From Lachnospiraceae bacterium (GTDB lineage: Bacteria; Bacillota; Clostridia; Lachnospirales; Lachnospiraceae): a DNA stretch of 39,578 bases. Below the pieces are notes generated by a model that did not search any database, was not told where the DNA came from, and worked only from the letters and a program-made list of their open reading frames with translations. The translations under genes were made by a program, and so were the position numbers. How positions within the stretch are numbered: position 1 is the first letter of the stretch; each line of letters opens with the position of its first letter. The stretch is taken from positions 1 to 39,578 of the forward strand of contig JAAUZD010000044.1 in assembly GCA_014804785.1 (NCBI GenBank). The letters are read 5' to 3'. Positions 33,789-39,578 of the stretch are shown piece by piece.

Positions 33789-35975
33789 TCAATCATTTTC
33801 CTCTATCCTTTGTCTGGCTACTAATTCTGCAAATTTTCCCCTTGCCGCAAGCAGTTCCTCATAGGTACCATCTTCCGCAATCTTTCCATTTTCCAAATAA
33901 ATAATCCTGTCGCACTGGCGGATTGTGGAAAGCCGGTGGGCAATTACAATCCTGGTACATTTGAGGCTGTCCAGAGATTGGGAAACCTTTTTCTGCGTCA
34001 GATTATCCAAGGCGGAAGTAGCCTCATCCAGCATAAGAACTTTAGGCTTGGGCGCAATTGCCCTTGCAATCATCAGCCGTTGCCGCTGACCGCCGGATAC
34101 ACCGCCGGAGCCTTCTGAAATATAGGTATGCATTCCCATGGGCATCCGGCGGATATCTTCTGCAATCCCCGATAGCTCCGCCGCTTCCCATGCTTCATCC
34201 ATGGAAAGCCAAGGCGCAGAAATTGTGATATTAGAGAAAATATTCCCAGAAAAGAGTCTGCCGTCTTGCATGACGACGCCGATCTTTTTCCGCAGAGATT
34301 TTAAGCTTAAAGAAGCTATATCCTTGCTGTCATAGTAAACAGCCCCTCGCTGAGGCTTTTCAAAACCAAGCATCAGGCGCATAAGCGTGCTTTTCCCACA
34401 GCCTGTAGCTCCTACAATGGCAACATATTGCCCCGGATTGATTTTCAGTGAAAGATTGTCGATAACCGGCGGCATATGTTCCGTATAACGGAAAGTCACA
34501 TTATTCAGCTCGATTTTTCCGCTAACGTGAGATACTTCCTGCTTCCCTTCAGAAATTTCAGGCACAGTCTCCAAAATAGGTTTTACTATATGTAAAATCG
34601 GCTGAAACTGAGCCACAGAGAAAGCTGTACCTGCCAGCGTGCTAAAGGCGCCTGAAATCATAGCATAGGCTGTGTAAAAAGCGTAATATTCCGCTACTGA
34701 TACACCGCCTGTCACTGCCCTGTAATAAAGAACAATGCATCCAAACATGGGAATCGCCGTGGTAATCACGGTATTCATCTTCAAAAACAACGGCGGATTA
34801 TAGGTAATGCTGCTCTCCTGTGCATATGATTCCCCCCATTTGGCAAAAGCTCTTTTCTCTGCGCCGGAAAGCTTGATTTTCTGAATACCGGAAATAAGGG
34901 CATAACCCAGACCGTGTTCCTTTGCCGCCGCCTCGACCTGCCGCTGCTGAAGCTTCGTTTTCCAGAGCACGGAAACGAAGGTGGAAAGAAGCGTCAAAAG
35001 CAAAATACTCACAGATGGAACCACCAGCACCGGCGTATATGTAAAAATCTGTCCCACGTACACCAATGAAAACAAAGCAGTCAGACCGGCAGATAGAACA
35101 GAAGATACAAAAAGTTTACAGAAATTCTCCATCTGCCTTGACCTATTTGCCAGTTCTCCCGCACTATAATCCTTAAAAAAATCTGCTGGGAGGGACAGGA
35201 TGCGCATCATCGTAGCCGCCTGCATGGATAAAGTCATCTTTGTGCTGATTTTTGCTTCCAGAAGCGCTTTTACGCCATTTAAAATTAGAATGCTGACATT
35301 CACACAAATCAGAAATATCGTAACAGACCAGAGCAGACGGATACTCCCGCTTGTAATCACCTCTGAAAAAATAATATTGTTTAATCTGGGTGTCAAAAGC
35401 CCCACTACCGCCACCGCCAGGGCAGACGCTGCAAAAAGAATAAAGTCTGCCAAAGACAACGTGCCCGCCATATATTGCATCAGATTCCGGGTTGTCAATT
35501 TTTTTGCCGGAAAAGGCTTATAAAACATCACTGCATCCTGCTTGAAAGAACCTTCATTTTTCCTAGTAACCTTCTGCCTTCTTCCGCTTTTTCCGTCATA
35601 GAAATAGTATCCGCCTAAGGGGTGCGGTAACAGTGCTATAAGCCTTCCATCGCTTTCTCTTGTGGCAAGTAACACACCGATTGCATCCTTTCTCCAGCCT
35701 TTTTCCAGACATACTGTCCGCTGCATGATGCCGTAAGGCTCAAGCGCCGCTTCCAGATTGATTCCATCCTTTGGAATAGATTTAATCCTGTTCTTCGCAT
35801 CTATATGGTAAAAATCCAATATTTCCTCAACAGCGTTATATGTATCTTTTTGTTTATTTACCTTTCCCGCGCTCTTCGTCCCCAGAACCGCATCCGAGAG
35901 ACTTAAGATGGATTCCCCAAAGGTTTCTTCATCACTCTGCTTTCTCTGGCGAATCTGTTCGTCAAACCATCCCAT
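33789..35975 (-). CDS. NHLM-type ABC transporter (bacteriocin/RiPP export), second subunit
   Basis: The 728-residue protein has an N-terminal cytoplasmic region of about 155 residues (MGWFDEQIRQRKQSDEETFGES), a six-helix ABC membrane domain (about 160-450) and an ATPase domain with Walker A GATGCGKST, signature VSGGQRQR and Walker B VLMLDEATSALD, then the H-loop IAHRLSTIR. It matches the NHLM export ABC type without a peptidase domain. It starts 11 bases after the peptidase-ABC stop, and the two probably form a heterodimer. The substrate would be the Nif11-type peptide. Confidence 0.9.
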   Translation of the reverse strand: MGWFDEQIRQRKQSDEETFGESILSLSDAVLGTKSAGKVNKQKDTYNAVEEILDFYHIDAKNRIKSIPKDGINLEAALEPYGIMQRTVCLEKGWRKDAIGVLLATRESDGRLIALLPHPLGGYYFYDGKSGRRQKVTRKNEGSFKQDAVMFYKPFPAKKLTTRNLMQYMAGTLSLADFILFAASALAVAVVGLLTPRLNNIIFSEVITSGSIRLLWSVTIFLICVNVSILILNGVKALLEAKISTKMTLSMQAATMMRILSLPADFFKDYSAGELANRSRQMENFCKLFVSSVLSAGLTALFSLVYVGQIFTYTPVLVVPSVSILLLTLLSTFVSVLWKTKLQQRQVEAAAKEHGLGYALISGIQKIKLSGAEKRAFAKWGESYAQESSITYNPPLFLKMNTVITTAIPMFGCIVLYYRAVTGGVSVAEYYAFYTAYAMISGAFSTLAGTAFSVAQFQPILHIVKPILETVPEISEGKQEVSHVSGKIELNNVTFRYTEHMPPVIDNLSLKINPGQYVAIVGATGCGKSTLMRLMLGFEKPQRGAVYYDSKDIASLSLKSLRKKIGVVMQDGRLFSGNIFSNITISAPWLSMDEAWEAAELSGIAEDIRRMPMGMHTYISEGSGGVSGGQRQRLMIARAIAPKPKVLMLDEATSALDNLTQKKVSQSLDSLKCTRIVIAHRLSTIRQCDRIIYLENGKIAEDGTYEELLAARGKFAELVARQRIEEND

Positions 35976-35986
35976 CGCCCATCTCC

Positions 35987-38164
35987 TTATTCATTCGATA
36001 CAAGCTGCGTATAAATGCCGCCCTTTACATATAACTCTTCATGGCATCCGCGCTCAACGACCTTGCCCTGATCCAGTACCAGAATTTCATCACAGTGCCG
36101 TATGGTAGAAAGTCGGTGTGCCACTACAATACAGGTAATCCCCCGCTCCCTGATGGACTGTACTACCTCGTATTCTGTTTTCGCATCCAATGCTGAAGTA
36201 GCTTCATCTAAAATAATAATCGTCGGATCCTGTGCCAGCACCCGGGCAATTTCCAACCGCTGTCGCTGACCGCCGGAAAAGTCCTTACCGCCCTCAGTAA
36301 TCCGGTATTGATAACCGCCCTCCCTCTGCATGATGTCTTCATGAAGCTTGGCATCTCTGGCGGCAAGAATCATCTCAAAGTCTTCGATAGAGTCATCCCA
36401 CATCTTGATATTGGCGGCAATGGTATCCTCAAATAAAATAATATCCTGATCAACTACCGCCAGGGATCCAGTGAATATTTCCCGTCCAATTTTTGTCACA
36501 GGCTTACCGTCAAAGAGAATCTCCCCGCTCCAGGGCTGATACAGACCTGAAATCAGCTTGGAAAGGGTAGATTTTCCGCAGCCGGAACTGCCCACAAAGG
36601 CAACATGACTTCCAGGCTGTAAATCCAGGCAAAAGTCTTCAATTAGCGGCTCACCCAGACGCGAGTAGCCGAAAGTAACATGCTTCATCTCAATCCGTCC
36701 GGAAAGTTTGTGATAGGATGTTTCATCTTCCGCTTCCTCTTCCTGGCAATGTACATCTGCAGGATATTCCATCACATCCTCCACCCGCTCCATCTGGGAA
36801 CGCATTTCCTGCAGGGTCTGTCCCGCTGTAATTAATGTAACAGCCGGCTGGGTAAAAGAGGTCAGGAATCCCTGAAATGCCATCAACATACCTACAGTAA
36901 AGGATCCCTGCATCGTTAAATACGCCCCCAGTGCCATCACACAAGCGCTCGTCAGAGTGGAAACCACATTTGGCAGTATTCCCAAATATTGATTTAGCTT
37001 TGCAAAATGTACCTGCTGGGTATTCACACTCGCCTGATAGCCTGCCCATTTTTCAAAAAACCCGTTTTCTGCACCGCTTGCCTTAATTGTTTCAATCATT
37101 TCAATCCCCGAAGCAGTGGCACCAGCCAGCCTGCCTGCGTCCCTAAGCTGCACCCGGGTGATATTGATACGCTTTTGGGAAATAATATTGGAAAGCGCCA
37201 GATTGATTACAACGGATGTAAGCCCCGCTAAAGCCAGCGGCAGACTATACCCCACCATAACCATCAGGTAAAACACCATGGACGCTGCATTAAATGCCAA
37301 AGGCGCAAAGGTATTTACCAAAGTATTGGCTATCTGCCCGTTCGTTTCCTGCCGCTCCTGAATATCTCCTGCCATGCGCTGGGAAAAGAATTCCATGGGC
37401 ATTTGCAGCACTTTCCACAAAAAAGTGGCATTTCCCACCGTCGCCAGCTTTCCTGCCAACCGATAGGCATAAAACTCCTTCATGCCTGCTACCAGCAGCC
37501 ACACCAGCGAAACAGCGGTAAGCAGCAGCGTAAAGGGCCAAAGCCACTGGGGATTCCCCCCAGTCAACAGTCTGTCAATAAAAACTCTGGAAAAAACCGG
37601 CTGTATAATCCCAATCAAGGAAATAAACATAGATGTCAGAGCTACAAAGATTACGGCGCTTTTTACTCCCTTAAGGCGCTTTCTGGCAAAAGAACTCATC
37701 CGCTTAGGCGCTCCCCCCGGTACAAACTCTTCATTCGGCTCAAACATCATGCAAATACCGGTAAAGGAATTGTCAAATTCTTTCATAGAAACAGTGATAT
37801 TGCCCCTTGCCGGATCATTGAGAAATACCTTATTTCCCTTGAATCCGCAAAGTACCACAAAATGATTGAAATTCCAGTGAATGATACAGGGAAATTTCCC
37901 ATTTTCTTTTAAAGCTTCCGGCTCATAGCGGTAGCCCTTAGCCGTAAGCCCATAGCTGCGGGCAGCTTTTAAGATATTTCTGGCGTTGGATCCATCCCTT
38001 GAGACACCGCAGTCCGCCCGCACCTGCTCTAACGGAATCCATTTATTATAATAGGCAAGAATCATCGTCAGCGAAGCCGCCCCACATTCGAGGGCTTCCA
38101 TCTGCATTACTACCGGCACTTTCGCTACACCCCTTATAACAGGATGCCTTTTTTGCTTTTCCAT
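35987..38164 (-). CDS. Peptidase-containing ABC transporter of the NHLM type
   Basis: The 725-residue protein is a peptidase-ABC exporter. Its C39 domain (1-135) has the catalytic Cys27 (LECGAASL), His101 (NHFVVL) and Asp117 (LNDPARG), which cut after a double Gly, as present at the end of the precursor leader. Then follow six membrane helices (about 160-440) and an ATPase domain with Walker A GSSGCGKST, signature FSGGQRQR and Walker B IIILDEATSALD. I chose the ATG at 38164 with AGGGGGG upstream; the longer frame to 38290 overlaps the HlyD-like gene. It begins 10 bases after that gene. Confidence 0.93.
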   Translation of the reverse strand: MEKQKRHPVIRGVAKVPVVMQMEALECGAASLTMILAYYNKWIPLEQVRADCGVSRDGSNARNILKAARSYGLTAKGYRYEPEALKENGKFPCIIHWNFNHFVVLCGFKGNKVFLNDPARGNITVSMKEFDNSFTGICMMFEPNEEFVPGGAPKRMSSFARKRLKGVKSAVIFVALTSMFISLIGIIQPVFSRVFIDRLLTGGNPQWLWPFTLLLTAVSLVWLLVAGMKEFYAYRLAGKLATVGNATFLWKVLQMPMEFFSQRMAGDIQERQETNGQIANTLVNTFAPLAFNAASMVFYLMVMVGYSLPLALAGLTSVVINLALSNIISQKRINITRVQLRDAGRLAGATASGIEMIETIKASGAENGFFEKWAGYQASVNTQQVHFAKLNQYLGILPNVVSTLTSACVMALGAYLTMQGSFTVGMLMAFQGFLTSFTQPAVTLITAGQTLQEMRSQMERVEDVMEYPADVHCQEEEAEDETSYHKLSGRIEMKHVTFGYSRLGEPLIEDFCLDLQPGSHVAFVGSSGCGKSTLSKLISGLYQPWSGEILFDGKPVTKIGREIFTGSLAVVDQDIILFEDTIAANIKMWDDSIEDFEMILAARDAKLHEDIMQREGGYQYRITEGGKDFSGGQRQRLEIARVLAQDPTIIILDEATSALDAKTEYEVVQSIRERGITCIVVAHRLSTIRHCDEILVLDQGKVVERGCHEELYVKGGIYTQLVSNE

Positions 38165-38174
38165 AGTATCCCCC

Positions 38175-38657
38175 CTAATTCCACAAGAAGGACATCGGTG
38201 AAATCCTTTCTGTCGTAATTTGAGCACTGTAAACTCCACCAGCAGCCGTTCCATCGACCTGTGCCTCATATACCCAATCTTCTTTTGCAAAGTTTCCTAC
38301 ATGGCAGACATAAGAGTCCATCTCCTCACAACAGACAGGTACTGAGGCAATTGATACAATGGGCAACTCTTGTCCCTGGATTTCCAGATTCATCCCAACC
38401 TGCACAGAACCGCTGTCCTCTTCCGAAATGTAACAGATGAGCTGCCCTTCTTCACTGACTGCCACCACAGACACAGTGGTATGTAAAAATCCAAAAATGC
38501 CCCACACAAAAAATCCAACAAACAGTAAAAGTATTGCTAAAAGTAAAAACCATACTCCGGGGTTTGGCACCCGGATATAGTCATTCAGATTCTCGGGCGA
38601 AACTACCTTCTCCATGCTCTTTTTCCGAAATAATTTATCTGCTATCCCATTTTCCAT
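38175..38657 (-). CDS. Short HlyD-like secretion protein of the NHLM export system
   Basis: The 160-residue protein has a cytoplasmic N-terminus, one membrane helix (about 34-57, GVWFLLLAILLLFVGFFVWGIFGF) and an extracytoplasmic domain that resembles the beta-barrel end of HlyD-type adaptors. It is much shorter than classic HlyD proteins and lacks a long coiled coil, as expected in Gram-positive export systems. It is the first gene of the RiPP operon, with GGAGG 6 bases before its ATG, followed by the two ABC genes. Confidence 0.8.
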   Translation of the reverse strand: MENGIADKLFRKKSMEKVVSPENLNDYIRVPNPGVWFLLLAILLLFVGFFVWGIFGFLHTTVSVVAVSEEGQLICYISEEDSGSVQVGMNLEIQGQELPIVSIASVPVCCEEMDSYVCHVGNFAKEDWVYEAQVDGTAAGGVYSAQITTERISPMSFLWN

Positions 38658-38753
38658 AAGAATCCTCCAAAAAATCTTTATCCGTTATATCAGTCACTCT
38701 GCGGACTTCTCCAAGAGCCTATATATATCCTAAATCACGCGATTAATTTTTTG

Positions 38754-38782
38754 ATTATATCATCCTAAAAAATCCGTCACAA
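38754..38782 (-). promoter_or_regulatory. Promoter of the RiPP operon
   Basis: TTGTGA (38782-38777) and a perfect TATAAT (38759-38754) are 17 bases apart on the minus strand. Transcription would start near 38747, about 90 bases before the HlyD-like ATG. No hairpin is evident in that leader. Confidence 0.75.
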
Positions 38783-38853
38783 GCTTTTCTGCACCAAACT
38801 CAAAATAGACGCATGAATGTCTGGCACCTCAAAATTTTATGTTAAATTTTAAA

Positions 38854-38886
38854 ACGGCGGTTTTGAGCATTACTCAAAACCGCCGT
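38854..38886 (-). terminator. Hairpin terminator after the Rpn-type pseudogene
   Basis: ACGGCGGTTTTGAG and CTCAAAACCGCCGT form a perfect 14-base-pair stem with a 5-base loop. On the minus strand TTTAAAATTT follows. The T-run is short and interrupted, so termination strength is uncertain. It separates the Rpn-type remnants from the RiPP operon. Confidence 0.65.
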
Positions 38887-38924
38887 GAAAATACTTATTT
38901 ATGTCCGCAAAACAATCTTTGAGC

Positions 38925-39030
38925 GACTACCTTTCTGCCGCTATTGCAAGTTCTTCTTTGGTACAGTTCGTGATCCTACTGATAAAAGCTTCATCAACAC
39001 CCTCTTTCTGCAGTTGGTGGATAATAAAGA
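38925..39030. repeat. Direct repeat, copy 1 (3' end of Rpn-type gene)
   Basis: These 106 bases recur at 39473-39578 in the same orientation with six differences. The differences cluster near the coding 3' end and three are elsewhere. The repeat encodes the same C-terminus (QLQKEGVDEAFISRITNC) in both copies, so it reflects two related genes side by side. Its true length is unknown because the second copy reaches the window edge. Confidence 0.9.
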
Positions 39031-39265
39031 GTCTTTCTTCAGCTCTTCCTTCAGTTCTTCCTTATCTAACATACTGGTCAAATAATTCACACACCGTAAC
39101 CTCATCCTCCTCTCTGATTCCCTGTTCTTCCATCCATGCTTCAATGTTCTCCGTATCCGTTTCTCCGGAAAGCACCTTGATCATCCTAATCAATGCCGCT
39201 TTATGTGCAATCTTTCTTTGGGAACGGTATCCGTTTCCCTCTGCAAGGAAATCCGCCACTACCAT
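38927..39265 (-). pseudogene. Rpn/PD-(D/E)XK nuclease-type gene remnant with internal stop
   Basis: The reading frame from ATG 39265 codes for 67 residues to FDQYVR, meets a TAA at 39064-39062, and continues in the same frame for 44 residues to a TAG at 38929-38927. The second part (GRTEGRAEER then KEGVDEAFISRITNCTKEEL) is the typical C-terminus of Rpn-family transposase-like nucleases, so the TAA is probably a nonsense change in an Arg/Glu/Gly-rich linker. The catalytic N-terminal domain is missing, although AAAGGAGG lies before the ATG. It is transcribed toward the RiPP operon and ends before a hairpin. Confidence 0.75.
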
Positions 39266-39472
39266 TCGTCCTCCTTTTGTCAGACAGTCAGGACAGTGTC
39301 TCCTTCTGCAAAAAGCGCTTTTCTCTGTTCCCTGCCCTATTTGATTTTAATTGGTAATAAAGCAAGGATTCTACTACAGATAATGCATCCCCGGTGGGAA
39401 TGCCTATTAGAAAATGAAATAGCAGAACGAATTTCCGTTAGAATTTCTATGCTTAAATTATATAATGCTATA

Positions 39473-39578
39473 GACTACTTCCCTGCCGCTATTGCAAGTT
39501 CTTCTTTCGTGCAGTTCGTGATCCTACTGATAAAAGCTTCATCAACACCCTCTTTCTGCAGTTGGTGGATAATGAAGA
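39473..39578. repeat. Direct repeat, copy 2
   Basis: Second copy of the 106-base repeat at 38925-39030, cut by the window edge. The 208 bases between the genes (39266-39474) are AT-rich, and I see no gene, terminator or clear promoter in them. Confidence 0.9.
39475..39578 (-). CDS. Rpn/PD-(D/E)XK nuclease-type protein, C-terminal end (partial)
   Basis: Reading from the right edge, the frame codes for FIIHQLQKEGVDEAFISR, then ITNCTKEELAIAAGK and a TAG at 39477-39475, almost the same as the end of the neighbouring remnant. The rest is outside the window, so it cannot be said whether this copy is intact. Rpn-family proteins are mobile, recombination-promoting nucleases common in gut Clostridia. 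Confidence 0.7.
   Translation of the reverse strand, partial: FIIHQLQKEGVDEAFISRITNCTKEELAIAAGK

Noticed and set aside
38941-39144. 67-codon minus-strand frame in the Rpn-type remnant
   Set aside because: It is out of frame with the recognisable family C-terminus, which lies in the frame of the gene starting at 39265.

Overview
The window looks like a chromosomal segment of a spore-forming, low-to-mid-GC Firmicute, most likely a Lachnospiraceae member of the Clostridia. The grounds are a complete spoIIIA operon, the order recN-argR-nadK-tlyA-dxs-ispA-xseB-xseA-nusB-yqhY known from Bacillus and Clostridia, strong AGGAGG-type ribosome binding sites, and Rpn-family nuclease fragments. The genus is an inference. 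Every gene I support is on the minus strand, so transcription runs from high to low coordinates.

Layout from right to left (transcription order). (1) 38927-39578: two decayed or partial copies of an Rpn/PD-(D/E)XK nuclease-type gene, ending in a hairpin terminator. (2) 31192-38657: a RiPP (ribosomally made, modified peptide) cluster with its own promoter. It holds a short HlyD-like secretion protein, a peptidase-ABC exporter, a second ABC exporter, a 61-residue leader-like small protein, an ECF-type sigma factor, a 115-residue Nif11-type precursor with a Cys-rich core, and a radical SAM/SPASM maturase. A CPBP-family membrane protease (30182-31114) follows with its own promoter. (3) 20157-30055: the translation/transcription operon rimP-nusA-ylxR-ylxQ-infB-rbfA-nrnA-truB-ribF, then an NlpC/P60 wall hydrolase, rpsO and pnp. 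(4) 12489-17827: spoIIIAA to spoIIIAH, with a probable sigma-E promoter. (5) 239-12248: prfC, a transglutaminase-like lipoprotein, then yqhY-nusB-xseA-xseB-ispA-dxs-tlyA-nadK-argR-recN and a terminator. (6) 1-111: the 5' end of a group IIC intron lying just beyond the recN terminator and running off the left edge.

Most of the window is conserved housekeeping. The distinctive part is the RiPP cluster. The precursor ends its leader in Val-Ser-Gly-Gly, the normal cutting site of the C39 peptidase encoded in the same operon. Its 47-residue core carries seven cysteines in three groups that begin exactly 17 residues apart (71/73, 88/90, 105/106/108), suggesting a threefold repeated core. The maturase start was re-assigned to a TTG codon just after the precursor stop. 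The cluster also has a sigma factor translationally coupled to a small protein that carries a leader-like motif of its own. Precursor, maturase, peptidase and exporters together form a plausible complete route to an exported modified peptide; its structure and activity cannot be read from the sequence.

Other points of note: a near-consensus promoter plus a WalR-type operator before the NlpC/P60 gene; a promoter followed by an intrinsic terminator before rimP-nusA, which could be an attenuator; a 93-base inverted-repeat element overlapping a broken small ORF before prfC; and several starts that ribosome binding sites move to GTG, TTG or an internal ATG. No gene-free stretch exceeds 300 bases. 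I saw no tRNA, rRNA or CRISPR array.
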